Below are positions 16,559 to 25,556 of a stretch of 64,000 bases of DNA, piece by piece. Under the pieces are notes generated by a model. The model did not search any database and was not told the origin of the DNA. It saw nothing but the letters and a program-made list of their open reading frames with translations. Positions within the stretch are counted from its first letter, which is position 1. Every line of letters begins with the position of its first letter. The stretch lies in the NCBI RefSeq assembly GCF_006716315.1, contig NZ_VFOV01000001.1, positions 3,736,501-3,800,500 on the forward strand, in the 5' to 3' direction. This DNA is from Nocardioides albertanoniae (GTDB taxonomy: Bacteria > Actinomycetota > Actinomycetes > Propionibacteriales > Nocardioidaceae). Both the position numbers and the translations under genes were made by a program.

Positions 16559-16573
16559 ATTAAAGGAGCAGGT

Positions 16574-17029
16574 ATGCCGAACAACTCGAGACCAGCGCCG
16601 CCGCGCTGGCTCAAACCGATGAACAAGGTCTTCATGACGCTGTCGAGGACCGGGCTCGGGATGAAGGAGCTGCCGGTGCTCACCGTGCCCGGCCGCACGA
16701 GTGGCAAGCCCCGCAGCACCCCGCTCTCCGTGCTCGACCTCAACAAGGAGCGCTATCTGCTGGAGGGCTTCCCGGGCGCCGACTGGGCGCGCAACGTACG
16801 CGCGGCCGCGGGACGCGCGAGCCTCCGGATCGGCGCGCGGACGGAGGAGGTGCACCTGGTCGAGGTGGAGGACGAGGAGGCGCTGACGGTGCTCCGGGTG
16901 TGGCCGGACCGGATGGCCGACGGCGCGAAGATCATGCTCGACGCCGGGGTCGTCACCGACCTCTCACCGGAGGCCTTCGAGGCGGTCGTGGGGCGCTGCG
17001 GCGTGTTCCGGATCGAGGTGGTCCGATGA
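16574..17029 (+). CDS. Deazaflavin (F420)-dependent nitroreductase family protein
   Basis: A 151-aa split-barrel protein of the Ddn/Rv3547 family, which uses cofactor F420 to reduce nitro or quinone compounds. Characteristic stretch: VLTVPGRTSGKPRSTPLSVL (~38-57), then YLLEGFPGADWARNVRAA, the cofactor-side motif. The start has AAGGAG 6 bases upstream and lies just after the second TetR operator, so it is likely de-repressed together with the exporter behind it. Its stop overlaps the next start (ATGA). F420 use is inferred from the family. Confidence 0.85.
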   Translation: MPNNSRPAPPRWLKPMNKVFMTLSRTGLGMKELPVLTVPGRTSGKPRSTPLSVLDLNKERYLLEGFPGADWARNVRAAAGRASLRIGARTEEVHLVEVEDEEALTVLRVWPDRMADGAKIMLDAGVVTDLSPEAFEAVVGRCGVFRIEVVR

Positions 17030-17988
17030 CCATGACCCCGCTCGTCGCTCGCGGCGTACGCAAGCACTACCGCGACACCCAGGCCCTCGACGGCCTCGAT
17101 CTCGATGTCGCCCCCGGCACGGTGCACGCCCTGCTCGGCCACAACGGCGCCGGCAAGTCCACCGCGGTCAACGTCTTCGCTACCCTGACCCGACCCGACG
17201 CCGGCGAGGTGCGCGTCGGTGGCCACGACGCCGTACGCCACCCCGCCCGGGTGCGCTCCACCATCGGTCTCGTCGGCCAGAGCGCCGCCCTCGACGAGGC
17301 CCTCCACGGCCGCGAGAACCTGGTCATGTTCGGCCGTCTGCACGGGCTCTCCAAGCCCGATGCCGTACGCCGCGCCACCGAGCTCCTCGACGCCTTCGGT
17401 CTCACCGAGGCCGGCGACCGGAAGGTCTCGGGCTACTCCGGCGGGATGCGACGCCGCCTCGACATCGCGTCGGGGCTGGTGACCCGTCCGCAGATCCTGT
17501 TCCTCGACGAGCCGACCACCGGGCTCGACCCGCGTGCTCGACACGAGGTGTGGGCGATGGTGCGCCAGGTGGTCGCCGACGGGACGACCGTGCTGCTGAC
17601 CACGCAGTATCTCGACGAGGCCGACCAGCTGGCCGCCATGGTCACCGTGCTCGGCGCCGGCCGGGTGATCGCCGAGGGAACTCCCTCCGACCTCAAGAGC
17701 AACCTGGGTGGCGACCGGGTGATCATCACCGCCGCCGGCCCCGACGACCTCACCCGGATGGCGGGCGCGCTCGGCACCGCGGCCGCCGTCGACCCCGACC
17801 GGCTCGAGGTGACCGTCGAGGCCGGCCCGGCCGGCGGCGGTGCCGCGGTCGTGGAGACCGTACGCACCCTGGACGCCGCCGGCATCGCGGTCGACGACGT
17901 GCTGCTGCGCCGACCGACCCTCGACGAGGTGTTCCTCCACGTGACGGCACCCGACGACGTACTCGACCCTGAAGGAGCCGCCCGATGA
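17026..17988 (+). CDS. DrrA-like ABC transporter ATP-binding protein
   Basis: A 320-aa ATPase of the daunorubicin-resistance (DrrA) type. Walker A is GHNGAGKSTAV (~41), signature SGYSGGMRRRL (~138), Walker B ILFLDEPTTGLD (~158), and the H-loop region TTQYLDEADQLA follows. The C-terminal ~90 residues form the extra domain usual for DrrA, ending in TLDEVFLHVT. It is coupled by ATGA overlaps to the reductase before it and the permease after it. Together with the permease it should export a hydrophobic compound under TetR control. Confidence 0.9.
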   Translation: MTMTPLVARGVRKHYRDTQALDGLDLDVAPGTVHALLGHNGAGKSTAVNVFATLTRPDAGEVRVGGHDAVRHPARVRSTIGLVGQSAALDEALHGRENLVMFGRLHGLSKPDAVRRATELLDAFGLTEAGDRKVSGYSGGMRRRLDIASGLVTRPQILFLDEPTTGLDPRARHEVWAMVRQVVADGTTVLLTTQYLDEADQLAAMVTVLGAGRVIAEGTPSDLKSNLGGDRVIITAAGPDDLTRMAGALGTAAAVDPDRLEVTVEAGPAGGGAAVVETVRTLDAAGIAVDDVLLRRPTLDEVFLHVTAPDDVLDPEGAAR

Positions 17989-18797
17989 CCGATCTCACCC
18001 AAGGAGTCACCGCGACCCTGCGGCAGACCGCGACACAGACCTGGGTGATCACCCTCCGCGACCTCAAGCACTGGCAGCGCGAGCCGTGGGGCCCGATCTT
18101 CGGGATCGCGTTCGCGATCATGATGCTGCTGATCTTCGGCTACCTGTTCGGCGGCGCGATCGAGATGCCGGGCGGCGGCACCTACCTCCCCTATCTCCTG
18201 CCCGGGGTGCTCGCACTGACGATGATGTTCGGCATCGACGGCACCATGGCCGTGGTCACCGAAGACACCAAGCGCGGCGTCACCAACCGGTTCCGCTCGC
18301 TGCCGATGAGCAGCGTCGCGGTGCCGCTGGGGCGAGCGATCGCCGATCTGGGCAACTCGACGGTGCAGCTGGGCGTGCTGATGGTCGGCGGGCTGCTCAT
18401 CGGCTGGCGGATCGAGGGCTCGTTCCTGGCCGCCCTCGCCGCGGTCGGTCTCCTGCTCTGGCTACGGCTGGCGATGCTGTGGCTGGGCATCTTCCTCGGC
18501 ATGACCCTGCGGATGGAGGGTGCGCTGACGATGGTGCAGGTGCTCGTGTGGCCGTTGGGGTTCTGCTCGAGCCTGTTCGTCTCGCCCGAGACGATGCCGG
18601 GCTGGCTCGGCTTCCTTGCCGCTTGGAACCCGGTCTCGGCGACCGCCACCGCCGCTCGTGAGCTCTTCGGCAACCCGACCGGCATCACCTCCGGGCTGCT
18701 CGCCGACCACTCGGTGCTCCTCGCCCTGGGGTGGCCCGCGGTGCTGCTGGCGATCTTCGTGCCGCTCTCGATGCGCGCCTTCCGGCGACTGGGCTGA
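17985..18797 (+). CDS. DrrB-like ABC-2 type transporter permease
   Basis: A 270-aa ABC-2 membrane subunit with six predicted helices, including GPIFGIAFAIMMLLIFGYLFG (~37-57), YLLPGVLALTMMFGIDG and a last helix near the C-terminus (LLALGWPAVLLAIFVPLSM). Family motifs include RFRSLPMSS (~104) and the NPVSATATAARELFG segment. Its ATG overlaps the ATPase stop. It is the last gene of the TetR-controlled unit; a 130-bp gap without an obvious hairpin separates it from the next gene. Confidence 0.9.
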   Translation: MTDLTQGVTATLRQTATQTWVITLRDLKHWQREPWGPIFGIAFAIMMLLIFGYLFGGAIEMPGGGTYLPYLLPGVLALTMMFGIDGTMAVVTEDTKRGVTNRFRSLPMSSVAVPLGRAIADLGNSTVQLGVLMVGGLLIGWRIEGSFLAALAAVGLLLWLRLAMLWLGIFLGMTLRMEGALTMVQVLVWPLGFCSSLFVSPETMPGWLGFLAAWNPVSATATAARELFGNPTGITSGLLADHSVLLALGWPAVLLAIFVPLSMRAFRRLG

Positions 18798-18927
18798 GAT
18801 ACGGGCGTCGACATCGGTCGAGAATCTTTTTCGCCGATTCTGTCGGATCGGCGTCGGCCCGATCGTGGAGCAGGTGAGAGGCGGCCGTACGCGCCGCGAC
18901 CACCACCCCGGAACGAGAGGCACGATC

Positions 18928-19401
18928 ATGAGCACCAGCACCTACCCCCAGGCCACGACCGCCACCGACCGCGGCCAGTTTGCAGCCCGGATGCCGGTCT
19001 GGCTCGTCAGCGTCACGGCCGTCGTCGTCGGCGCCGTCGTCACCGGCGTCTACGAGGTCGCCGCCCGTGCGACCGGCGTACCGTTCGACGTCGCCTTCCC
19101 GGGCAGCGGTGTGGCGCCTGCCGCGATCCCCGCGACCGGCCTCGCCTGGGCCGTCGCCGAGCTCGGCCTGGTCGGCGTCATCCTCGCCGTCTGCCTGGCC
19201 CGCTTCGCGAAGCGGCCCCGGTCGACCTGGAAGCGCACCACGTTGACCCTGACCGCGATCTCCTGCATCCCGAGCCTGATCGCCGTCACGGACTCCTACG
19301 CCACCAACATCATGCTGGTGGTCTCCCACCTGGTCGCCGCCGCGGTGATCATCCCCACCGTCGCGGCCCGGCTGGCCGAGCGGAACCCCCGCCGCGGCTG
19401 A
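18928..19401 (+). CDS. Four-helix membrane protein, DUF6069-like
   Basis: A 157-aa protein with four hydrophobic helices at ~25-47 (VWLVSVTAVVVGAVVTGVYE), ~67-90, ~105-125 and ~130-150. The pattern, including an AVAELGLVGVILAVCLARF second helix, resembles the DUF6069 family common in actinobacteria. I am only moderately sure of the family name. ATG 18928 follows AACGAGAGG. Its own promoter may lie in 18798-18927, which otherwise holds nothing recognised. Function unknown. Confidence 0.75.
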   Translation: MSTSTYPQATTATDRGQFAARMPVWLVSVTAVVVGAVVTGVYEVAARATGVPFDVAFPGSGVAPAAIPATGLAWAVAELGLVGVILAVCLARFAKRPRSTWKRTTLTLTAISCIPSLIAVTDSYATNIMLVVSHLVAAAVIIPTVAARLAERNPRRG

Positions 19402-19416
19402 AGCCCCGGCACTCCG

Positions 19417-20097
19417 TCAGCCCGGTGGCCGGCGAGCGACGATCAGCTCGCCGACACCGGGCATCGGCGTCGTCTCGACCACGAACCCGGCGGCCGTCAG
19501 ATCTGCGCACAGCGCCGACCATGGATGGGTGCGGTAATACATCACGAACTTCGGCCGCCACACCGCGTTGCGCGCCCGCATCACCAGGTCGAACCCGGAG
19601 AGCAGCCAGTAGGCCGGATGCGTTGGCTTCGGCGCACGACCGAGCGGCAGCGCGAAGACCCCGCCCGGCCGCAGCGCCCGGTGGATGCCGTCGAAGAGCG
19701 CCGGCCGCTCCTCCGGCAGGAAGTGCCCCAGAGCGCCGAAGCTCACCACCAGGTCGTACGCCGCATCGAACGGCAGCGCGCGAGCATCCGCCCGCACCAG
19801 GTCGGCATCCGGATGAGCTTTCCTCGCCTGTGCGAGCATCCCCGCACTGAAGTCGACCCCGGTGGGCGGCGCCGTCGTCAGGTCGGCGAGAAACCCGAGC
19901 CCGGCCCCGGTGCCGGTGCACAGATCGAGCCCGCGCTCGAAGCGCCCATGCGTCCCGAGCGCATCAGCGGTCGCCGCCAGGATCTGGTCCGGGGTCCGGA
20001 ACGGCGTGGCGTCGAACTTCGGCGCCAGCAGGTCATACCCACGCTCGACCGACGACAGCCCCTGGACGGCGAGCTCCCGAAGGGTGGGTCCGTTCAT
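19417..20097 (-). CDS. Class I SAM-dependent methyltransferase
   Basis: A 226-aa methyltransferase of the methyltransf_11/25 type. The SAM loop is LDLCTGTGAGLGFLA (~57), the acidic residue after strand 2 is in TGVDFSAGMLAQAR, and DLVVSFGALGHFLPEE is motif IV. The C-terminal part (YYRTHPWSALCADLTAAGF) is a substrate cap. Substrate unknown. ATG 20097 is the first that fits the family; the frame is open a little further upstream. It converges with the DUF6069-like gene, 15 bp between stops, and is divergent from a frameshifted membrane gene. Confidence 0.87.
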   Translation of the reverse strand: MNGPTLRELAVQGLSSVERGYDLLAPKFDATPFRTPDQILAATADALGTHGRFERGLDLCTGTGAGLGFLADLTTAPPTGVDFSAGMLAQARKAHPDADLVRADARALPFDAAYDLVVSFGALGHFLPEERPALFDGIHRALRPGGVFALPLGRAPKPTHPAYWLLSGFDLVMRARNAVWRPKFVMYYRTHPWSALCADLTAAGFVVETTPMPGVGELIVARRPPG

Positions 20098-20175
20098 GAT
20101 CCGACCGTAGCGCCGGCGGACAGGATGAGTACGCGAACTCATGCGGACGCGAGGCCGAGGAAACAAACTGGGAGC

Positions 20176-20659
20176 ATGTCCCCCACTCAGCGAGCCGCGG
20201 CATTGGGCTCCTTCTGGACGATCGGTGTCGGCGCGCTGGCCGCTCTACTTGCCCCCTACGAGCCCACGTGGAACGCCCATTCCATTCTTCCGAGGATCCT
20301 CATCGCGCCTCTCGTGGACACCGGATGGTCGCTTCTCGTGTGGTCGATAGCCGCGCTGATCACCATCGCCGTCCCGGCGATCGGTGGCAGCGTGTGCGGC
20401 GCCGCAGTCGCCTCGCGGGTGTCCGGATCCGGATACGCCGTTCGGTTATCACCTCGGGCTGGACGTGGCGGCCATCCTCTCGGTCGTCGTCGGCTGGTGC
20501 GCGGTGATCCTGAGCAAGTTCACGATCTTCGGCCCGGTCTCCACGACCCGCACAGACGCGACGTACGCCTTCCTGGTCTGGACCCTCTACGTCGCGGTCG
20601 CCTACACCGTGGCGAGACTGATCCGGCGGCGGCGGGCGCTTACCGCGACCACCGACTGA
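20176..20659 (+). pseudogene. Frameshifted small membrane protein gene
   Basis: Reading from ATG 20176 (preceded by GGGAG) gives ~90 residues with two helices (FWTIGVGALAALLAP and LLVWSIAALITIAVPAIGG). The frame then runs out into non-coding-like sequence near 20430. The next frame continues plausibly from about 20440 (FGYHLGLDVAAILSVVVGWC, then TYAFLVWTLYVAVAYTVARL) to a stop at 20659. Together they would be a ~160-aa four-helix protein. One base gained or two lost between about 20400 and 20445 would explain it. It could be a real pseudogene or a sequencing error. Family not recognised. Confidence 0.6.
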
Positions 20660-20677
20660 CACCGTCCCGAGCGCGCG

Positions 20678-20714
20678 TGATGCCGGGAGTGATCCATGGA
20701 TCGCTCCCGGCATC
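20678..20714. terminator. Bidirectional terminator between the membrane gene and ileS
   Basis: TGATGCCGGGAG (20678-20689) pairs with 20703-20714. The central GATCC/GGATC pairs further, giving an almost complete 37-bp palindrome. It lies 18 bp after the preceding stop and 12 bp before the ileS stop on the other strand. Confidence 0.85.
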
Positions 20715-20725
20715 ACACCGCGGTC

Positions 20726-23700
20726 CTACTCCACCTTGGCCACCGCGAGCTGGGCCTTCTCGCCGTCGCCCAGGTCGACCGGGTTGCCTTCGAGCGAGTC
20801 CACCACGTCGTACGTCGCGGCGAGGGTCTCGCGGGCGATGAGGTCGGCGTGGGTGGTGGCGGCCTCACGGACCGTCGCGGAGCCGGCCACCGACAGGGTG
20901 ATGCGGTCCTCGACGTTGAGGCCGGAGTCCTTGCGGGCCTGCTGCACCGCGCGGACGAGGTCGCGGGCGAGGCCCTCGGCGGCGAGCTCGGGGGTGACGA
21001 CCGTGTCGAGGACGATGAAACCGCCGGGCAGCATCGTGACCGCGATGTCGTCGGAGGCGGCGCCGGCGACGGTCTCCAGGGTGTACTCCCCCTCGACCAG
21101 CGCCAGCCCACCGGCGACGACCTCACCCGACTCGGAGACCGACCAGTCACCGGACTTGGAGCCCTTGATGGCCTTCTGGACCTCCTTGCCCAGGCGCGGG
21201 CCGGCGGCACGGGCGTTGACGCTGAGCTTCTGCTCGATGCCGAACGTCTGGGCCTCCTCCGAGTCGGCCGCGAGCAGCCGGACGGACTTGACGTTGACCT
21301 CGTCGGCGACGATCTCCTCGAAGCCTTCGATGTCGGCGCCGACCACCGTGAGACCGCCGAGCGGCAGACGGTTGCGGAGCCTGCGGGCCTTACGCAGGGC
21401 CGAGGTCGAGGAGCAGACCGCGCGGACGGCGTCCATGCGGGCGACCAGGTCGTCATCGGCGGGAAGGTCCTCGACGACCGGGTAGTCGGTCAGGTGCACC
21501 GAGCGGCCGCCGGTCAGACCGCGCCAGATCTCCTCGGTGGTCAGCGGGAGCAGCGGGGCGACCAGGCGAGTGACCGTCTCGAGCACCGTGTAGAGGGTGT
21601 CGAAGGCGGCCTTGTCCTCGTTCCAGAACCGCTCGCGGCTGCGCCGGATGTACCAGTTCGTCAGCACGTCGATGAACCGCTGCGTGGCCTCGGTCGCCTC
21701 GGCGACGTAGTAGAGGTCCATCGCCGTGGTCATCTCGGCGACGTAGTCGCGCAGCTTGGCCAGGACGTAGCGGTCGAGCGGGTCCGTGGACGCCGTCGAG
21801 CCGGTGGTCTCCAGGTTGGCCGCGTTGGCGTAGAGCTGGAAGAAGTACCAGCTGTTCCACAGCGGGATCATCACCTGGCGTACGGAGTCGCGGATGCCCT
21901 GCTCGGTGACGACCAGGTTGCCGCCGCGCAGGATCGGGCTCGACATCAGGAACCAGCGCATCGCGTCGGCGCCGTCGCGGTCGAAGACCTCGTTGACGTC
22001 GGGGTAGTTGCGCAGGCTCTTCGACATCTTCTGCCCGTCGGAGCCCAGCACGATGCCGTGGCTGATGCAGCTCGAGAACGCGGGGCGGTCGAAGAGCGCG
22101 GTGGCCAGGATGTGCAGCGTGTAGAACCAGCCACGGGTCTGGCCGATGTACTCGACGATGAAGTCGCCCGGGAAGTGGTGCTGGAACCACTCCTCGTTCT
22201 CGAACGGGACATGGTTCTGCGCGAAGGACATCGAGCCCGAGTCGAACCAGACGTCGAGCACGTCGGAGACCCGCCGCATCATCGACTTGCCCGTCGGGTC
22301 GTCCGGGTTGGGGCGGACCAGGTCGTCGACGTACGGGCGGTGCAGGTCGGGGTTGCCCTCGGCGTCCTTCGGCAGGGTGCCGAAGTCGCGCTCGAGCTCG
22401 GCGAAGGACCCGTAGACGTCGAGGCGCGGGTAGGCCGGGTCGTCGGACTTCCACACCGGCACCGGCGAGCCCCAGAAGCGGTTGCGGGTGATCGACCAGT
22501 CGCGGGCGTTCTCCAGCCACTTGCCGAACTGGCCGTCCTGGATGTGCTCGGGCACCCAGCGGATCTGCTGATTGAGCTCGAGCATCCGGTCCTTGATCTT
22601 GGTGACCTCGACGAACCAGCTCGAGACACCCTTGTAGATCAGCGGCTGACGGCAGCGCCAGCAGTGCGGGTAGGAGTGGTTGTAGGACTCGCGGCGCAGC
22701 AGGATCGTGCCGGGCGTCACCGATCCGCCCGCCTCGCCGCGGGTGACCGCCTTGAGGTGGTCGATGATCTGCAGGTTGGCGTCGAAGACCTGCACGCCGG
22801 CGTAGTCGACGACCGGCGCGGTGAACTTGCCGTCCTTGCCGACCGGCATGACCGCCTCGATGTTCTCGCGGTCGGTCACCTCCTTGTCGACCTCGCCGAA
22901 CGCACCGGCGGTGTGCACGACCCCGGTGCCGTCGGTGGTCGTGACGGCGTCGTCGGCGGCGACCACGCGGAACGCGTTGGTGTGGCCGGCGTAGTAGGAG
23001 AACGGCGGGGTGTAGGTGCGGCCGAGCAGCTCGGAACCCTTGTAACGGCCCAGGATCGTGGGCTCGTCGGCGTCGGCGTACAGCTCCTTCTTGTACGCCT
23101 CGAGCCGAGCCTCCGCCAGCAGATAGCGCGCCGTCGTGTCGGTGCCCGGGACCGGGCCCTCGACGACGACGTAGTCGATGTCGGAGCCGACCATGACAGC
23201 GAGGTTGGACGGCAGGGTCCACGGCGTGGTGGTCCAGATCAGGATGTGGGCGCCGTCGAGGACCTCGTCCTCACCGGTCGCATCGAGCGCGTAACCGACC
23301 GTGACCGCCGGGTCCTGGCGGTCCTTGTAGACGTCGTCGTCCATCCGCAGCTCGTGGTTGGACAGCGGGGTCTCGTCCTGCCAGCAGTAGGGCAGCACGC
23401 GGAAGCCCTCGTAGACCAGGCCCTTGTCGTGGAGCGTCTTGAACGCCCAGATCACCGACTCCATGTAGTCGGGGTTGAGGGTCTTGTAGTCGTTGTCGAA
23501 GTCGACCCAGCGCGCCTGACGGGTGACGTACTCACGCCAGTCGTCGCTGTATCTCATCACCGACGCGCGGCTGGCCGCGTTGAACTTGTCGATGCCCATC
23601 TCGACGATGTCGTCGGTGGTCTTGAGGCCGAGCTGGCGCATCGCCTCGAGCTCGGCGGGCAGGCCGTGGGTGTCCCACCCGAAGCGCCGCTCGACGCGCT

Positions 23701-23980
23701 TGCCGCGCATCGTCTGGTAGCGCGGCACGATGTCCTTGACGTAGCCGGTCAGCAGGTGGCCGTAGTGCGGCAGGCCGTTGGCGAACGGGGGGCCGTCGTA
23801 GAAGACGAACTCGTTCTCGCCGTCCTTGCCGGCGTCGCGGTTGTCGATGCTCGCCTGGAACGTGCCGTCCTTCTTCCAGTAGTCGAGAATCTGGGTCTCG
23901 ATCTTCGGGAAGCGAGGGCTGGCCGGAACGGTGCCCCCGTTGTGGGCCGAATCGGCTGAGGTGACCTTTGGATAGGCCAT
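20726..23980 (-). CDS. ileS: Isoleucyl-tRNA synthetase
   Basis: Class Ia aminoacyl-tRNA synthetase of 1084 aa that charges tRNA-Ile. The HIGH-type motif is [14 protein letters not shown] (~60) and the KMSKS loop is [14 protein letters not shown] (~630). The large editing domain lies between them, with a [11 protein letters not shown] segment, and the C-terminal anticodon-binding region follows. The sequence is of the long eukaryal-like/actinobacterial type. ATG 23980 is selected because AGGAG is 9 bases upstream; an ATG at 23989 directly abuts that AGGAG. A T-box leader precedes it. The perfectly overlapping antisense open frame is an artefact of high GC. Confidence 0.97.
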   Translation of the reverse strand: MAYPKVTSADSAHNGGTVPASPRFPKIETQILDYWKKDGTFQASIDNRDAGKDGENEFVFYDGPPFANGLPHYGHLLTGYVKDIVPRYQTMRGKRVERRFGWDTHGLPAELEAMRQLGLKTTDDIVEMGIDKFNAASRASVMRYSDDWREYVTRQARWVDFDNDYKTLNPDYMESVIWAFKTLHDKGLVYEGFRVLPYCWQDETPLSNHELRMDDDVYKDRQDPAVTVGYALDATGEDEVLDGAHILIWTTTPWTLPSNLAVMVGSDIDYVVVEGPVPGTDTTARYLLAEARLEAYKKELYADADEPTILGRYKGSELLGRTYTPPFSYYAGHTNAFRVVAADDAVTTTDGTGVVHTAGAFGEVDKEVTDRENIEAVMPVGKDGKFTAPVVDYAGVQVFDANLQIIDHLKAVTRGEAGGSVTPGTILLRRESYNHSYPHCWRCRQPLIYKGVSSWFVEVTKIKDRMLELNQQIRWVPEHIQDGQFGKWLENARDWSITRNRFWGSPVPVWKSDDPAYPRLDVYGSFAELERDFGTLPKDAEGNPDLHRPYVDDLVRPNPDDPTGKSMMRRVSDVLDVWFDSGSMSFAQNHVPFENEEWFQHHFPGDFIVEYIGQTRGWFYTLHILATALFDRPAFSSCISHGIVLGSDGQKMSKSLRNYPDVNEVFDRDGADAMRWFLMSSPILRGGNLVVTEQGIRDSVRQVMIPLWNSWYFFQLYANAANLETTGSTASTDPLDRYVLAKLRDYVAEMTTAMDLYYVAEATEATQRFIDVLTNWYIRRSRERFWNEDKAAFDTLYTVLETVTRLVAPLLPLTTEEIWRGLTGGRSVHLTDYPVVEDLPADDDLVARMDAVRAVCSSTSALRKARRLRNRLPLGGLTVVGADIEGFEEIVADEVNVKSVRLLAADSEEAQTFGIEQKLSVNARAAGPRLGKEVQKAIKGSKSGDWSVSESGEVVAGGLALVEGEYTLETVAGAASDDIAVTMLPGGFIVLDTVVTPELAAEGLARDLVRAVQQARKDSGLNVEDRITLSVAGSATVREAATTHADLIARETLAATYDVVDSLEGNPVDLGDGEKAQLAVAKVE

Positions 23981-24000
23981 CGGCTGCATCTCCTGCTGGG

Positions 24001-24180
24001 TGGTAGTGGGTTGTTGTCACCACAGGGACGATCCTTCGACCGCGTTACCACCCTGCTTGCCCTCTCGGGCCACTTCGTTACGGCTGTGACGGGCCACTCC
24101 CGCCGGGTTCTACTGGGGCCATGCCGAAGCTGGGCCGGTTCTTCCCGGGGCTCGCCGCTGATGACGGCTCGAACGCCTGT
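24001..24180 (-). promoter_or_regulatory. T-box riboswitch leader of ileS
   Basis: Read on the minus strand, the T-box core AGGGTGGTAACGCG is at 24054-24041, near consensus AGGGTGGNACCGCG. Further 5' a short hairpin GCCG-TCATCAG-CGGC (24168-24154) carries ATC, an Ile codon, at loop positions 3-5. This is the ultrashort stem I described for actinobacterial ileS leaders. The base after TGG is T, able to pair with the A73 of tRNA-Ile. The ileS ribosome-binding site follows without a U-rich terminator, so control is probably at translation: uncharged tRNA-Ile should open the site. Confidence 0.88.
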
Positions 24181-24214
24181 GAAGCAGATCGTACGCCGCT
24201 CAGCGCCCGCCGCG

Positions 24215-24685
24215 CTAACCCGATTCGACCTCGCGCCACATCCGCACGTGCGGACCGATCTCCGGGTCGTCCCAACGCTCTCCGATCTCCTGGAAGCCGT
24301 GCCGCGCGTAGAAGCGTGCCGCGGTCGTGCGCGCGTTGCACCACACCAGCCCACCGCCATGGGCCGCGACGTGGTCGAGCGCCGCCTTCAGCACCTGCGC
24401 CCCCACACCCTGCCCACGCAGGCCGTCGTCGGTCGCCATCCCGCGGATCCGCCACCCCTCACCGGGGTGATCCGGCAGGTCAGGGCATGGTTCCGGAAAC
24501 AGCCCCACGCACCCGACCACGGCGCCCTCGACATCGCGCGCGGCGTACGTCGCCACTCCCGGGAGGTCATCCCCGACCAGCCTCGCCGCCTCCGGCGGCC
24601 CACCGTTGCGCAGCACCTTCGCCCGCAACGGATAGGTCTCCTCGACCGGCACCTGACTGATCACGAACGCGAGCTCCGAAGTCAC
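24215..24685 (-). CDS. GNAT N-acetyltransferase (paralogue 1)
   Basis: A 156-aa GNAT protein. The acetyl-CoA loop region is RIRGMATDDGLRGQGVGAQV (~72-91; the R/Q-x-x-G-x-G/A pattern), and FYARHGFQEIGERW (~130) is the typical C-terminal segment. Substrate unknown. GTG 24685 is chosen: TAGGGT lies 7 bases upstream (24698-24693), the leaderless arrangement seen for other genes here. It resembles the GNAT at 25632-26093 along its whole length (ETYPLRAKVLRNG vs ETYALRAEVLHGG; VVGCVGLFPE vs VIGCVGLFPE), so the two derive from a duplication now separated by a DUF559 gene. Confidence 0.88.
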   Translation of the reverse strand: MTSELAFVISQVPVEETYPLRAKVLRNGGPPEAARLVGDDLPGVATYAARDVEGAVVGCVGLFPEPCPDLPDHPGEGWRIRGMATDDGLRGQGVGAQVLKAALDHVAAHGGGLVWCNARTTAARFYARHGFQEIGERWDDPEIGPHVRMWREVESG

Positions 24686-24700
24686 GCCGCCGACCCTAGC

Positions 24701-24770
24701 GTGCACACAGTGGTTACGGATGTGACAGCTGAGGCACCACATCAGTCACATCGGTAACGACCGTGTGCAC
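24701..24770. repeat. 70-bp imperfect palindrome, copy 1
   Basis: The arms run from GTGCACACAGTGGTTACGGA at 24701 and return to end GTAACGACCGTGTGCAC at 24770, enclosing the loop CTGAGGCACCACATC. The DUF559 stop (24772, minus strand) is 2 bp away, so it can act as that gene's terminator. It is homologous to copy 2, including the loop, in the same orientation. Confidence 0.85.
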
Positions 24771-24771
24771 T

Positions 24772-25518
24772 TCATGCGGGCATCGAGCGAACCCGATCTG
24801 CGACAGCACCCTCGAGCACCTCCCGCACCACCTCGGGATGCAGCATCACGTCCTCCCAGGTGAAACGCAGCACGATCCAGCCTGCCGCGACGAACCGGTT
24901 GTAACGCCCGGCGTCCTCCACCAACGCCCGACGAGTTCCGTGGAACTCGAACGAGTCTGCTTCGACGATGATCCGAAGCCGTCGATCGGCCAGATCGACA
25001 CGGCCGAGGAAGTCCGGCTCGGCGATCCGAACCTGAGGCTCGACGTCGAGCCCGTCAACCTGGAGCGCGATCACGCGCAGACAGCTCTCGAATGCGTTCG
25101 CGGCGCCCCCGTGCGCCAGGTGCGCGACTCTCCGTACGTTGCCGGCGCCGGGCCCGAGAGTGCGTTCAGCCGCAGCGACGAGCTCGTCCCGCTCGACCCC
25201 GAGGCGTAGTGCCGAGTCCGCGACGCACAGCGCCTCGTCGAAAGGCAGCCTGCGCAGGCAGTCCAGCGCCGTCCTGAGCTTCGTCGTCACAGGCCCCTCG
25301 ATATCGCAGGGCGGGATGTCGAGACGACGGACGACCACACCTTGCGCGCGCTTGCGGCGAACTCGGCGGGTCTTCGGAATCGATACCTCCGGGCGCGACG
25401 GGACGTGCTTCAGAGACCATCCCCACAGGAGCGCCGCGCTCAGACCCGACACCACCCCGCGCAGTCTCTCGGCAGCCTCCACCGCAGCGCGTGCCACCGC
25501 CTTCTCGTCGTCGTTCAC
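24772..25518 (-). CDS. DUF559-domain (Vsr-like) protein
   Basis: A 248-aa protein of the widespread actinobacterial family that joins an AbiEi-like N-terminal part to a C-terminal DUF559 domain of the PD-(D/E)XK nuclease fold. Visible nuclease-like residues are DFLGRVDLAD and RIIVEADSFEFHGTRRAL (the D...E-x-D/K core) and a following AGRYNRFVAAGWIVLRFTWED. Whether it cuts DNA is not known; many copies per genome are typical. Start uncertain: GTG 25518 is used, while ATG 25563 would place 15 codons inside the neighbouring palindrome. It sits alone between two copies of the 67-70 bp palindrome and between the duplicated GNAT genes, suggesting insertion there. Confidence 0.8.
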   Translation of the reverse strand: MNDDEKAVARAAVEAAERLRGVVSGLSAALLWGWSLKHVPSRPEVSIPKTRRVRRKRAQGVVVRRLDIPPCDIEGPVTTKLRTALDCLRRLPFDEALCVADSALRLGVERDELVAAAERTLGPGAGNVRRVAHLAHGGAANAFESCLRVIALQVDGLDVEPQVRIAEPDFLGRVDLADRRLRIIVEADSFEFHGTRRALVEDAGRYNRFVAAGWIVLRFTWEDVMLHPEVVREVLEGAVADRVRSMPA

Positions 25519-25556
25519 GTCTGGGTCATACCCAGACCTGCGAGTTTCAAACCGAA

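Noticed and set aside
20696..23959. A 1087-codon open frame exactly antisense to ileS
   Set aside because: High GC removes stop codons from the mirrored frame. The translated product has no recognisable motif and is rich in Asp/Val/Arg/Gly as expected for a shadow; ileS on the other strand is unambiguous.
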